Origin: Dactylorhiza incarnata
Lineage: Eukaryota; Streptophyta; Magnoliopsida; Asparagales; Orchidaceae
Assembly (NCBI GenBank): GCA_033032865.1
Contig: JAWHQI010000099.1
Coordinates: 7,476,501-7,540,500 of the forward strand
Reading direction: 5' to 3'
DNA: 64,000 nt
In this document: positions 20,479 to 32,142 of the stretch, piece by piece
Layout of the letters: each line of letters begins with the position of its first letter
Numbering within the stretch: position 1 is the stretch's first letter
Translations under genes and position numbers: made by a program
The notes under the pieces: generated by a model
Database searches by the model: none
What the model was told of the DNA's origin: nothing
What the model saw: the letters and a program-made list of their open reading frames with translations, nothing else

Positions 20479-21957
20479 TCAAGTTTCCTTGTTAAGCATT
20501 CCAAGTTCCATTTTGAAGAAATTGAATTTGGTTTCGTCCAGAGGCTTCGTAAAAATATCTGCAATTTGTTTGTCAGTATTAACATATAACAAATTTATAT
20601 CCTTACTCTCAACATGTTCCCGAATGAAGTGGTAGCGAAGCTCAATATGCTTCGTTCTGCTGTGAGAGACTGGATTATTTGCTATGGCAATAGCACTTGA
20701 GGAGTCACAGAACATGAGGATTTCTGTGAGCTTTAAGTTATAGTCCTCAAGCTGATTTTTCATCCACAAAAGTTGTGCGCAACAACTGCCGACAGAGATA
20801 TACTCTGATTCAGCAGTCGATATTGCAACGCAATTTTGCTTCTTGCTACTCCAGGAAATGAGCCTTTTTCCCAAGAACTGGCAAGTTCCCGAAGTGCTCT
20901 TCCTATCATCTTTGCTACCTGCAAAATCAGCGTCTGAGAAACCAATTAGTTCAAAATCATTGCTTCTTGGGTACCATAAGCCGAGATTTGGTGTAGCCTT
21001 AAGGTATCTCAAAATCCTCTTTGCAGCGGCATAATGAGATTCCTTACAGTTCACCTGATACCTGGCACAAACACATGTTGAATACATTATATCAGGCCTA
21101 GTAGCAGTGAGATAGAGCAAGGACCCAATTATGCTTCTGTACTTGGTTTCATCAAAAGGTTTCCCTTTCTCATCCTTGTCCAGAGACATGCTTGAACCCA
21201 TTGGAGTCCTCATTGAGGTTGCACTCTCCATTCCAAATTTCTTAAGAAGCTCTTTGGTGAACTTCGTCTGAGAGATGAAAATTCCATCTTCAGATTGGTG
21301 CACCTGGAGTCCTAAGAAATATTTCAGCTCTCCCATGCTGCTCATTTCAAACTTACCTTGCATCAAGTTAGAAAACTTTTTGCAAAGTTTGTCATCTGTA
21401 GAGCCAAAAATAATATCGTCGACATAGATTTGCACAAGCAAAATCTCGCCTTTAACTTCCCTAAGAAACAATGTCTTGTCTATTGTTCCTCTTGTAAATT
21501 TCTTCTCAAGAAGAAACTTAGACAATGTCTCATACCAGGCTCGGGGCGCCTGTTTGAGACCATATAAGGCTTTATGTAAATAATATACATGATCAGGAAA
21601 GTTAGGATCTACAAAACCTGGATGCTGAGCTACATATACTTCCTCTTTAAGGTCTCCATTCAGAAAGGCTGACTTTACATCCATCTGGAAAACCTTAAAG
21701 CCCTTATATGCAGCATAAGCCAGAAATAATCTGATGGCTTCAAGTCTTGCTACTGGTGTGATGGTCTGATCAAAGTTAATCCCTTCTTCTTGCCTGTATC
21801 CTTGTGCAACCAGTCTTGCTTTGTTCTTTGTGATGATGCCCTTTTCATCAAGCTTGTTCCGGTAGATCCATTTGGTTCCAATCACATTCTGTCCTTTGGG
21901 TCTTGGTACCAACTTCCAAACTTTACATCTCTTGAATTGGTTGAGCTCCTCTTGCAT
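20479..21957 (-). pseudogene. Copia-2 reverse transcriptase and RNase H
   Basis: About 490 intact codons. RT blocks: [55 protein letters not shown] and the catalytic box [12 protein letters not shown] near 21405-21430. RNase [58 protein letters not shown], and the pol end [15 protein letters not shown]. It is separated from integrase by a stop at about 21967 where TGG has become TAG (D-P-S-stop). All active-site residues appear present. Confidence 0.9.
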
Positions 21958-21966
21958 AGCAAGGAT

Positions 21967-23631
21967 CTAAGAGGGATCGGTGTTTGCTTCTTCAAACTTC
22001 TTCGGCTCAATCTGTGAAAGAAAACTTGAATGTAAAACTTCGTTAGTTGTACCTTTTCTCGTTAGAACTTTGCTTGAAGGATCTCTGATAATCTGATCAG
22101 CTGGATGATCTCTTAAATGTCTGATCATTCCAGCATTTAGATGACCATGAGGTTCCTGCACTTCAGGTACATCTTCATCTTCCTGAGGGTCATCTTCCTC
22201 ACATGTAGAAGGAACATTTACTTCAATAGATTTTGGAACGTCTTCCTTTACAACTTCTTCTAAGTGTAGTTCTTTGAACCTTGCATCTGCATTTTCAACA
22301 AAGACACTAGAAGAGCTGCTTTGAAGCATACTCGTCTCATCAAATATAACATTATAAGTCTCTTCTACAACCAGGGTTTTCTTGTTGAAAATCCTATATG
22401 CCTTGCTATGGCTACTATAACCTACAAAAATACCTTCAAAACATTTTTCACTAAATTTAGTTTTGTAATATTTTCCGTTATTAAGTACGAAGCATTTACT
22501 ACCAAAAATTCTAAAATAAGAAAGGGTTGGTTTCTTGCCCTTCGGAAGTTCATAAGGAGTCTTATGATGATTCTTGTTGATCAGTGCTCTGTTTTGCACG
22601 TGGCAAGCAGTGTTGATGCCTTCAGCCCAGAAGTATTCTGGTAATGAAGAGTCACTCAACATTGTTCTACAAGCCTCTATGAGTGTTCTATTCTTTCTCT
22701 CAGCTACTCCATTTTGTTGTGGAGTACGGGGAGAGGAAAACTCATGAAAGATACCTAGGCTTTCACAAAATTCGGTCATAGCTCCAGACTTGAATTTTGT
22801 ACCATGATCACTTCAGATTTTGACCACAGAACATTCCAACTCATTCTGGATTTGCTTGACGAATGTGGTGAAAGAAGCAAAGGTGTCTGACTTGTGTTTC
22901 AAAAAGAATACCCAAGCAAAACGTGAGTAGTCATCAACAACAACCAACGTATAAGACTTACCTCCTATACTTCGGATTGGCATGGGACCAAACAAGTCCA
23001 TATGGAGCAGATATAAGCATCTATTAGAATCTTTGCCAATAATGCTTTTAAAGGTTGCCCGAGTCTGCTTACCCATTTGGCATGCATGACACGGTCTTTC
23101 TTTAAAGCACTTAACATCAGGAGCATCACAAACTAAATTGTGAGAAAATAACATACTAATCGTTTTAAAATTTATATGTGCTAGTCTCTTGTGCCACTGG
23201 TCACAGAGAGATGCACTATCTTTTGCTAAAAAACACACTGGTGTAGAAGAGTCTAAACATAGAAAATTTAAGCAGAAAATATTTCTACTCCGAGTGCCTG
23301 TTAAAATAGTTTCTGACATATCAGTTGACTTTATCAAGCACTTGTCCTTGTAGAACTCAACCATACAGCCTTTGTCACATAATTGACTTATGCTAATGAG
23401 ATTATGTTGTAATCCTTTAACATAAGCTACATCTGTGAAAGAGACTATACCGTTGGTAATCATACCGCAGCCTTTCGTGATTCCCCGATCAGATCCGCCA
23501 AAAATAACTTTTGGTCCATCTTTCACTGGGGTATACTCTTGTAATAAACTTCTTGTTCCGGTCATGTGCCGAGAACATCCACTGTCCAAGTACCATATGG
23601 GATTTGAGTTGGCCTTTGGACATACCTGCAA
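21967..23631 (-). pseudogene. Copia-2 protease and integrase, one nonsense codon
   Basis: Protease motif WYLDSGCSRHMTG at about 23560-23600. HHCC segment WHKRLAHINFKT...CHACQMGKQ at about 23050-23200. Core with HMDLFGP, VDDYSRFAWVFFLK, then a stop at 22810-22812 where the family has Arg in KIRSDHG (here ATC-TGA-AGT), then the continuation with PQQNGVAERKNRTLIE carrying the catalytic Glu. The C-terminal part reads FWAEGINTACHVQNRAL, TPYELPKGKKP, FGSKCFVLNNGK and runs through an acidic linker to EEANTDPS. Protease is in a different frame from gag, so expression would need a frameshift, splicing or separate initiation. Confidence 0.88.
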
Positions 23632-23638
23632 TCAATAA

Positions 23639-25135
23639 TCAATTGCCCTTAGGAACCCAAACCGATTTAGGTCCTTGGCTTCTTGTTAGATGACCGCCAC
23701 TTGGAAAGTTAACATTGCGAGGGGTCATTCTTGCATTGTTAATCCGTGGAGTCGAGACATTTCTTGGATTAAACCAACAATCTATGGCAAAGTGACCAAC
23801 CTTGCCACAACACCAACAATCGAACCGATTGTACCTTCTCTTTGTCTCCTGTTTTACTTTTTGAACGGGAGGTGCAACAGGAGTGACTTTCTTAGTAGGA
23901 GCTTTCTTAGAAGTGGAGGCCTCATGGTGACAGCACACACATGGCTCCAACTTCTTCTCAACAGATTTGGGTGCAATCGTTTTAATTTTTGGTGCCTTCT
24001 TATGAGCTGATCCGTGAACAAACGGACCATGTTCTTTGAGAATTATTTCTTCATGAGGAGCTTTGAATGGAGAGACGTCAAAGTTTCGGGGTATGCTCCA
24101 TCCTTGATATCTATTACTAGGTTCAACATATGTTGGTTTAGCAAAATGACCGTAGGATGAATCAAAGTCAAACGGGTTTGATGGAAAAATTACCTTCTTG
24201 AATGAAGATTGACTTTGATTAGCAGCTCCCTTCCCTTTCACGGTTCTTTTCTCAGCAGCCTTACTACTTTCGGCCTCATGACCAATTCCACTACTCTTCG
24301 CAGGAGCAGAAAATCTACCAATGATTGGAAGAATAGTCTTCGGCTTCGAGAAGCTTTCTACAAGCTTTCTTTCCGCCTTCAACTTATCTTCTAGTTCATT
24401 TATAGTTTTCTCTTTTAGATTCAACAACTCAGTGGAGCTTTTCAGTTCGTCTTTCAAGAGTTGGATATCATCTTTGAGAGGAGTTAATTGTTCAACTTCC
24501 TCCCTCAAAGCTAATTCCACTGTCTTGAGAGATTCAATTTCTTTTGACTTGGATTTGACGACCTTGCGGCACTTGTCCAATCCCTTCACAAGGGCTTTAT
24601 ACTGAGTTATTAAATCAGAGTCCTCCTCTGATGAGTAGCCTTCATTTGCTACGGATGCAGTCTCATCTTCAGAAGCAGACAGAGGGGTATGAGAGTTTAC
24701 CTTCCCCTTATAAGAAGAGTCACCTATTTCTTCGTCTAGATGTGCCATTAGCCCAAAGTAGGCTTCTTTATCTGAGCTTGACGCATCAGAGTCACTGTCG
24801 CTCAGAGTCTTGGCCTTTTTGGCGAGGAGGCTCTTTTCCTTCTTCTTTCCTTTAAAGGATCTCTTTTCTTCCTTCTTTGATCCTTCTTTCTTTTTGTATG
24901 GACACTCGGCTATCACGTGTCCTGGCTTATTGCAGCAATAGCAAATAATGTCAGTGGAATCATATTTGTTCGGTTTAGATTTATACCTGTCATTATTGTA
25001 GTCCTTCTTGTGATGATCACCGTCACGTCTTGATCTTTTATGATCAAAAGCAGAGGATTGGCCTCTCTTCTGCTTTCTTTTATTCAGAAGTCTTTTGAAT
25101 TGCTTGGAGAGCAAAGAAAATTCTCCATCAGACAT
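23639..25135 (-). pseudogene. Copia-2 gag, middle and C-terminal part with two zinc knuckles
   Basis: CCHC knuckle 1, CYCCNKPGHVIAEC, lies near 24910-24950, followed by lysine-rich and acidic serine-rich tracts (SDSDSDASSSDKE). A long charged segment rich in E, K and L (about 24380-24620) has coiled-coil periodicity. Knuckle 2, CWCCGKVGHFAIDC, is near 23785-23825. The frame ends WVPKGN-stop at about 23636. The protease frame starts within the next 30 bases in another frame. The upstream part of gag is in a different frame (next entry). Confidence 0.88.
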
Positions 25136-25968
25136 CTCTGAACCTGAGGGGCTGGCATCAGATTCATCCTCATCAGAAGATGATCTCCTGACAGGTGGGA
25201 GAGCCTTGCTCTTTCTTGAGCTTTCAGAGCGGAGGACTTCTCCCTTCCAGAGGCCCTGATCCCCTCTTCTTCAGCTTTGCGGGAGTTCAACTTCAACTCA
25301 TGGGACAAGAGCTTACCAAACAACATTTGTGGCTCCGTGGTTCCTAACTTTCTGAATTCTCTAATGGCTATAACCTTGGTGTCCCATTCTTTCATCAGGG
25401 ATCTCAAGAATTTGTCATTTAGTTCGCCAGTTGTGAATTCTCGATCATAGTTCCTAAGACCATTTACGATCTTGAAGAACTTCTCGTAGGTGTCAGAAAT
25501 GGAGTCTCTTGGATCTTGCTTGAAAGCTTCGTATTCTTGGTTCAGCAATGATCTTCGGTCATCCCTCACTTCTTCGGTCCCTTCCATCAGAACGACTAGA
25601 GAATCCCATATTTCTTTAGCAGACTTGCAGTGAAGCAGATTTTGTAACATGGAATCATCAACTGCACCTGCTATGATGTTCTTTGCCTTCTTATCTAGGG
25701 CCACTAGAGCGATCTCATCTTTGGTTAGTTCCAACATCTTCTTGGGAATCATGATGGCGGAGTTTATTGAAGATGGTTTCATTGGAACATGGGGACCCTC
25801 TTCCACAATCTGAAAGATTCTTGGGTCAGCGGCTTCCATGTAGAATCTTACTATTTCTTTCCACATTGGAAAGTTTTCTTTGGTGCAGACTGACAGCTTG
25901 ACGGAATCCTTGGCTTTATCCATTCCAGGCATACTTGCTTCAGCAACTAGATGAGGAGTCTTGTTCAA
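25084..25968 (-). pseudogene. Copia-2 gag N-terminal part
   Basis: Starts MNKTPHLVAEASMPGMDKAK about 40 bases from the PBS. The UBN2-type gag core is clear: FPMWKEIVRFYMEAADP, KKAKNIIAGAVDDSML, CKSAKEIWDSL, and YEAFKQDPRDSISDTYEKFFKIVNGLR. It continues to GRASGREK-like sequence and then loses the frame near 25180, where the reading belongs to the preceding entry. A single small indel explains the split. Confidence 0.88.
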
Positions 25969-25991
25969 GGTGTTAGCCTTATAGCGAACAA

Positions 25992-26007
25992 CCTCGCTTT
26001 GATACCA
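25992..26007 (-). promoter_or_regulatory. Primer binding site for initiator tRNA-Met, Copia-2
   Basis: On the coding strand TGGTATCAAAGCGAGG starts two bases behind the 5' LTR. It fits the usual copia primer site TGGTATCAGAGC except for one base. Confidence 0.88.
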
Positions 26008-26009
26008 AT

Positions 26010-27406
26010 TGAAAGTGTCTAGTTGCGGCCTAAATCACCTAGAGGGGGGTGAATAGGTGGATTCTATGTATTTATGCGAAATTAAAATATAACACAGAAA
26101 TGAACACAATAAAGCACAGCACAGACACAAGGATTTTATAGAGGTTCCCCAATGTGGGTAGTCCTCTTTCCTGCCTCGCCTATCTAGCACTTCGAGGCTA
26201 GACTCGGCTACTTCACCAATCTCAGATTATGAATAATCTTACACCTCGGAGTCAAAACTCCTACAACTCGTAGTATACCACTCCTACAACTCAGAGTAAA
26301 ACAACTCCTACAACTCGGAGTAAACCACTCCTACAAATAACTCAGAGTAAACACTCCTATAGAAATCAAATAGAGAAAGAAATAAAATACTTCTTCTAAA
26401 CCTCAACAGAGATTAACTTCAGATCTTGGGAAAACTGAATCTTCTTCTTCCTTGAGAGAGAAAGCTTGGATCTTGAAAGATTTGGAAGAAAATAGACTTG
26501 GCTAACCTGATCTGAATAGGCCCTTTGATTTACTCGAAAGAATCTTGAATGTAGAGTGCGGCAATAAGATCAAAGGGCTTCTTATCTGAGAAATCTCTAA
26601 CAACAATGAAGAATAAATCTTGAGCAGCAGATGTTAGGTCTCAGAATACTTGTTCAGCAAAGGAAGAAGAAAACGGCTTTTCTTTTCTGAACAATCGGGT
26701 GAAGAAGAGAGAGATGATCCTTGCCCTAAAAATAAAGGATTATTTATAGGGAGGACTTCAACGGCTCGTGCGACAAAGAAGGGAGGAACGATACGTGTAT
26801 TGTACATGGTGGCCAACCCTAATTTTCGAAAACGAAACAAAGATTTGAAATCCGTCTGTCCGTCATTCATCGAGACTTCACGTGAACATTCGACGAAAAG
26901 ACTTGGCCACAGAAAAACACTGAACAACCCGTGAAAAACACCTTCTGTTTTCATTCGTCGGGATTCGTCGGGAGTTCACGAGAACATCCGACGAATGGAC
27001 TTAGCTGCAGCTTTTTCTTCTTTAAACAAGACAAATGGCTTCTGTCTTGATTCGTCGAGATTCATCGGAATGTCCCGAGACATCTCGACGAATTGACTTA
27101 GCAAAACTTTCTTTTCTTCTGAAAACCTGCTCCACTCCTCAACCTTAAAAACCTTCAGTCATGAGCATATGAAGTACACCCTAAAAGAGAGATTACACAT
27201 GGACCAACACTTTGTTCTACACAATGAGGGATTACATTGTCCAGAACTGTGTTTGGTGATCCATTGCAACCTGACTTTGGTGTGCACTTAGCATTAAGAC
27301 CTGTCATAACACATCTAAACAGAAATCATCAAATACATACTCAATTCATTTTAGTTCACTAGGGGACATCTTCAAATCTAGGTGATTGTGGACACAATAC
27401 CCAACA
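26010..27406 (-). repeat. Copia-2 5' LTR
   Basis: 1397 bp, colinear with 16039-17436 with only scattered single-base differences. It contains the five GGAGT/ACTCC units and the two long CGTCG hairpins. Transcription would run leftward from here. Confidence 0.92.
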
Positions 27407-27435
27407 GTATCATTGATGACTATATTTCGAAGCTA

Positions 27436-27454
27436 TGTCGACATCTACTCGACG
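27436..27454. repeat. CGTCGA-type hairpin in Copia-1 spacer
   Basis: TGTCGA-CATCTAC-TCGACG, 7-nt spacer. It continues the cluster at 15912-16021 that Copia-2 split. A decayed copy (CGTCGAATTGATAGATCG) follows at about 27459. Confidence 0.8.
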
Positions 27455-27613
27455 CTCCGTCGAATTGATAGATCGCGCGCATTGACAAAGTTTGGCACGC
27501 TGAATGTCGCTCTTCTCGACGTTGCTTTGAATAAAACCCTAAGTTGCGACGATTCATCTACTCAAAGCAACTTCTGCGTTTAGTTCCATTGTGATATTCG
27601 AATTATCTCCCTC

Positions 27614-29196
27614 ATGATATCTTTCTTCTTCCCTTTCTTCATTTTTTCTCTTTGTTTCAGTGCAGGTTCTTGCAGCATTACAATGGCATCCTCGTCAAAT
27701 CAGCAAGATATTATTGAGGCCATCAATCTTTCCCTCGAGACGGTGTTATCCAAGTTTGGCTCCCTCTATCTTGACTTCTCAATGGATTGTTATCGCAAAC
27801 TCCATCGCCAGCACAAAAGGTTGCAGGACCTTACAACCGAACTCACAGCTTTTGATAAGGAAGTACAATCGGCAGTCGTGCCTGCTGAAGGCTTTATATC
27901 TTTTCTCAATGATATAAAGCAGGGGGAGACCTGTACCAGCAAGCAGCAATCTCTTCAAGATCAGCAACCTCTTCAAGATTCTATCTACATAATAGCAATC
28001 CCTCTCTCCTTCACCACTGAAGGAGAGCCGACTATATCATCCAAACTTCACCTTTCAGATGCAGTAAATCAGGGGGAGGCAATTCCTCCAAGGACCCTGC
28101 CCTTTGCTCAGGGGGAGCCATCAACTCAGGGGGAGGTACCCTCAATCTCAGATGATCAGATGTACCTAAATCCTCTACAAGAATTTTAAGAAGACACTGA
28201 ACCTTCCATCCCTGATCCTTTTTCATTCAGAGTGTCCTCTGAAGATTCATCCATAGCACCCTCTCCAGTCAAGATAGCTGATCAAGACTCTGCCTCACCT
28301 GATCCAGCACCAGCTCAACCAGTACCTCCAATTCAGTTTCCTTCTCCACCTGCTCCTATGACTAAACCACTTCTTCCAACACCAGTCTTCAGAGGGAGAC
28401 CTCCATATAGAGGTGGAGGTAGAGGAAGAATACCTATCTGGGAGATGTATACAAAAGTACAAATGAAGGAACACAGAAAAAAATAAACCATATCACAAAA
28501 AGTATACAAGGATTAAAATTCCTGAGAACACGATGAAAATCTACACCAATCCAGAGCAGGATAAAGCTTTAGAAGAGATTGTAGACAGAGAAAGATATGA
28601 ATATGAGACATCTCAAAGGGAGATTGAAAAGAAGAAAATGAGATTTATTGATATTCTGCAAAGAGGAAAATAGGTGGTTGAACAAGAAGAACTAGCAAAA
28701 GCAATCCCCACAAATCCTCCATGTTTGATCCCACTGAGTATATTACAAGGAATCCTAAAGCTAAGATGTTGGAGGAAATAGGCCAACTTCACAAAATGGG
28801 CATTGGATGTGTTCCAGAGGATCCAGAGGAGCCTCCTTAGAAGAAAAAGAAAGGAAAACAACCTCCTGTGAAAAAGAAAAAGATATTGTTCAAGTCTGAC
28901 TCAGACACTGGAAACCCCAATCAACCTTTGATGTACCAAATCCTAATGGGGACTCAAAGTCAGATGATCTAGAATTGGAAACCATAAACCTGTTGACAAC
29001 AAAGGTTCTTGATCCGGGCTTCACCTTAAAAGATGTTTCTCCTGAAACAGAAAGTGACCTAGCAAAGCTGTACAAAGGCCATGAGAAAATACAAAGGAAT
29101 CCAGAGAAGGCAACCCCTGCAAATTTCAAGTATGTGGAAAGAAAGTTCAGAAGGATCTATGAGGATTTATCCAATTTTCTGAAAGGAAGAAAGTAG
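27614..29196 (+). pseudogene. Copia-1 extra 3' ORF, degenerate
   Basis: Same position as the 3' ORF of Copia-2. The first block (27614-28189) reads MASSSNQQDIIEAINLSLE, then LHRQHKRLQDLTTELTAF, a helical segment, then a Gln/Pro-rich part. QGE tripeptides recur there because CAGGGGGAG is repeated at 27920, 28070, 28109 and 28127. Fragments continue at 28232-28486 (Pro-rich, then RGGGRGRIP) and in shifted frames to 28975-29196 (LAKLYKGHEKIQRNPEKATP, YEDLSNFLKGRK). No membrane segment is convincing. Function unknown. Confidence 0.6.
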
Positions 29197-29372
29197 ATGT
29201 ACTCTTAGGTAATCTCTGTTAAACTTTTGTGGCAATTAATCAGATACATTTCTGCTTACTAGATCAATCTAGTCAATTATTCTATGCCTTATTATCCTGT
29301 CTGTATTATTCTTGAGTATGTAAGAAAAATGTGCAAAATCACTTTGAACAAACTGTAAAATTTATTAAGATA

Positions 29373-29385
29373 AATAGAGGGAGAT
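29373..29385 (+). promoter_or_regulatory. Polypurine tract, Copia-1
   Basis: AATAGAGGGAGAT directly precedes the LTR start TGTTGGGAAAAA. It closely matches the Copia-2 PPT. Confidence 0.8.
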
Positions 29386-29569
29386 TGTTGGGAAAAATCC
29401 CTTTGATTTAACTTAACAAATTCACTAAAAGTGATTTTATCTCTTAGGATTGAATTACCCAGTGTATAGTGAGGGTAATCTGGTCATTAGATGTCTTAGG
29501 ATATCACACTCAAACTAGGGTGTCAAGACCAAGTCAAGAGAAGCAAAATTTGGACAAAGTTAACACTTG

Positions 29570-29791
29570 CGTCGAATTATTATCGACGCTACTCTGACTA
29601 GAAGTCCAAGTTGTTCAACCCTCTGTTGAAGTAATAAAAGTCGATGTTACGTCGAATAGATATCGACGCAGAGGTCATGGACTTGTCAGAGTAGTTGAAG
29701 AAATTGACGCAGCTTCTACATCAACTCAGAGCAGAAGGAAGTGTTTGTCGGAGTAATCTAAAGTCGACGCAACGTCGACTTCATCTCAACG
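29570..29791. repeat. CGTCGA-N7-TCGACG hairpins in Copia-1 LTR
   Basis: 29570-29588 (spacer ATTATTA) and 29650-29668 (spacer ATAGATA) are perfect. 29773-29791 ends TCAACG. Further degenerate copies follow at about 29820-29960. Confidence 0.85.
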
Positions 29792-30689
29792 CAGATAATG
29801 AAGTTCAGAGCCAAGCGATCAACTCGACGGTTATGTCATTTGGGTATCGACACAATGTCGATTAGCTGAGTTCAGTCAGAGCAAGGATGAATTCGAAGCT
29901 GCTCCTACAAGAACTCGAAGGTGCGTCAATAAGAGAGGAAGTGAACTCAACGCTACGTCGAATACAGTCCGAAAAGGGAAACCTTTTCAGCTATCATTTT
30001 TGACCCTCTCTCATGGCCCACCTCTCTCAAGGTCGTTCCCTAATGGCTCATTAATTGCCTCAAATAGACAAAAGAAATACAAGAAGACAAAAAGCTTTCT
30101 TAGAAACATGCTTAAGGTTGGTGAACGGGTCGGTAATTAAAGAATGAAAGAAAGAGATTGTCCAAGACAAAAATACCTTTTTAGGTCTTACCAAAGGGGA
30201 AATTAAATTCAAAATTGAAGAGAGACAATAAAAGTGCAGAGAAGAAGGAGACAAATCACAGCACTCATTACAATCGGCTGAACCATTCCCTTTAGGGGTT
30301 TCTCTTCTTCTTCCTCCCTCAAGAACCCTAGCTGAGATTATACAGAGAAGATAAGAACAACTGCTCATCATCATAATCATATAGCAGACTGATCTTAATC
30401 AGAAAAGAAGCACAAAGGAGCTGAAAGCTGTTCTTCATCACCATTACATAACAGCCAGATCTCAATCAGCGGAATCACAAAGGATCTGATAATCAAAGCT
30501 CCTCCAAAACATCAAAATTATAAGCAGGAGTTAATCAAGAGCAGATCCATTGATAGATACAAGAAGCTGTGTATCATACAGCTTTCATAAGAATTCTGAG
30601 AACAGAATTCCTACACCATTTCTCTTCCCCCTTCTCTCTCTAATTCCCTTCTGTAAAAGAGTTTTGTTAATCCCTCTTCAAAAGATTCA

Positions 30690-30815
30690 GTGGTTCAAGA
30701 TATCCTTATCAAAAGATCTGGTGGTTCAAGATCTCCTTATCAAAAGATCTGGTGGTTCATGATCTCCTTGTCAAAAGATCAGTGGTTCTAAGAGTCTCCT
30801 TACCAAAAGACTCAG
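30690..30815 (+). repeat. 31-bp tandem repeat, four copies, in Copia-1 LTR
   Basis: Unit begins GTGGTTCAAGATCTCCTTAT and ends CAAAAGATCTG. The first three copies are close to identical; the fourth is diverged (GTGGTTCTAAGAGTCTCC). It lies shortly upstream of the LTR end. Confidence 0.8.
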
Positions 30816-31125
30816 GCACATTGGTGCATCCCTACCAAGTGGTAGAAGAGGGGAGTACCCACATTTTAGGGAACCTCTATAAAAATTCTGTGTGTCATCT
30901 GGTTTGCTAATTTTCTGTGTTGTCCCTTATAGCTAGTTTGCATTACTGTTCTCTGCTTTATATTTCAACACTATTTTATTCTGCCAGAGATCTTGTTTAA
31001 GCATAAATCCTTAGATTATTTTATTGTTTTCACAGTTAGAATAGGAATAATTTTTAAATCTCTATTCACCCCCCCCCCCCCCCCTCTAGAGGATTCTCAG
31101 AGGCACACTGTGCACTTTCACTTCT

Positions 31126-32142
31126 TTTGGTTTTGTATCAAATCAAGTAGACCATTGCATATATCTCAAGATCGGTGGGAGTATATACATCTTCTTAATT
31201 CTGTATGTGTATGATATTCTGCTTGCGAGTAGTGATTTATCGTTATTGCGTGAATCTAAGCAATTTCTTTCAAAACACTTCGATATGAAAGATCTTGGAG
31301 AAGCATCCTTCGTTCTAGGAATCGAGATCTTTAGGGACCGATCTAAACATACTTTTGCACTCTCTCAGAAAGCCTACATCGAGCATGTACTTGAGAGATT
31401 TAGCATGCTTGATTGTAAGCCTGGTGACGTACCTGTGCTTACTTAGCTTAGCACAATACCCCAGGAACGATACAGAAAGAGAGTGCATGAAGGATATATC
31501 TTTTGCTAGTGCAGTAGGAAGCTTAATGTATGCCCAAGTCTATACCAGACTGGACATTGCTTTTGTAGTAGGACTTTTAGGTAGATATCAGTCGAACCCA
31601 GGATTTGCTCATTGGATGTGAAATTGGTCTACCATAGAGTGCAGAACCTTGAGTAAGTGGGGTATACTGATTTTGATTTTGCGGGGTGTGAGGATGATAG
31701 AAAGTCTACCCCGGGTTACGTTTTTAAGTTTGCTGGTGGGGTCATTTCATGGAAGAGTGTCAAACAGACACTGATCACTTCATCCACAATGTATGCAGAG
31801 TTTGTTGCTCTTTTTGGAGCTTTTACTCACGCTATGTGTGGCTTAAGAATTTTATTACTGAGTTAAAGGTCGTCGACTCAATAGATGGACCCATTCGCTT
31901 GTACTATGATAATATTTATGTTGTTATGTTCTCGATGAACAATAAAAATATCGCAGGGTCTAAGCATATGAAAATTAAATCTTTGACCGTTAAGGAATTG
32001 GTCAAAAGGGTAATAATACATTGGAGCATTTAGGGACATATGACATGTTAGTCGATCCATTTATTAAAGGACTTCGTCCCAATGTATTTCAGAAGCATGT
32101 CTTCAATATGGGGCTTAAGGAGTCATTTGATGTACTAGTTTA
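31126..32142 (+). pseudogene. Older copia remnant: RT end and RNase H
   Basis: Starts directly behind the Copia-1 LTR with a frameshifted FGFV..VDHCIYLKI, then YDILLASSDLSLLRESKQFL, MKDLGEASFVLGIEIFRDRS and LSQKAYIEHVLERFSM. RNase H: YTDFDFAGCEDDRKSTPG, VISWKSVKQTLITSSTMYAE, KNIAGSKHMKIKS, LVDPFIKGLRP. The YVDD box now reads YVYD with a frame break. This copia lineage differs from Copia-1 and Copia-2. Its 5' part must lie left of the window because Copia-1 inserted into its RT. Confidence 0.8.

Larger units (their letters stand above)
16039..27406 (-). mobile_element. Copia-2: SIRE/Maximus-like LTR retrotransposon, nearly intact structure
   Basis: LTRs at 16039-17436 and 26010-27406 are nearly identical by eye, ends TGAAAGTG...CCCAACA (as read on +). 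The target duplication GTATC lies at 16034-16038 and 27407-27411. Reading from the right on the - strand: PBS for initiator tRNA-Met, gag with two zinc knuckles, protease, integrase, RT, RNase H, an extra ORF and a PPT. One gag frameshift and two nonsense codons in pol are the main visible breaks, so it is young compared with its host Copia-1. Lineage is inferred from the extra 3' ORF and the double knuckle. Confidence 0.93.
1..31120 (+). mobile_element. Copia-1: SIRE/Maximus-like LTR retrotransposon, 5' end outside window, interrupted twice
   Basis: The element's own DNA is 1-5073, 15676-16038 and 27412-31120. Order is gag, protease, integrase, RT, RNase H, spacer, extra 3' ORF, PPT, 3' LTR, which is the Ty1/copia order. 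An extra ORF behind pol and a gag with two zinc knuckles are typical of the SIRE/Maximus lineage. Reading continues exactly across both insertions once the inserts and one target copy are removed: RNase H codons resume at 15676 and the spacer resumes at 27412. The 3' LTR ends at 31120 and is followed by CTTCT, which should be one target duplication; its partner and the 5' LTR lie left of the window. Many stops and frameshifts make it non-autonomous. Lineage is inferred from motifs, not from a tree. Confidence 0.88.
29386..31120 (+). repeat. Copia-1 3' LTR
   Basis: 1735 bp, TGTTGGG...GCACTTTCA. The end contains a C tract at 31070-31084 followed by CTCTAGAGG. This corresponds to the Copia-2 LTR end (CACCCCC...CTCTAGGTGATTTG on its coding strand), so both belong to one lineage. 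It carries CGTCGA-N7 hairpins (29570-29588, 29650-29668, 29773-29791) and a four-copy 31-bp tandem repeat (30690-30815). Confidence 0.85.

Noticed and set aside
31207..31446. Part of Copia-1 pol
   Set aside because: It lies behind the Copia-1 3' LTR and its RT blocks differ from both Copia-1 and Copia-2; it is a third, older copia.
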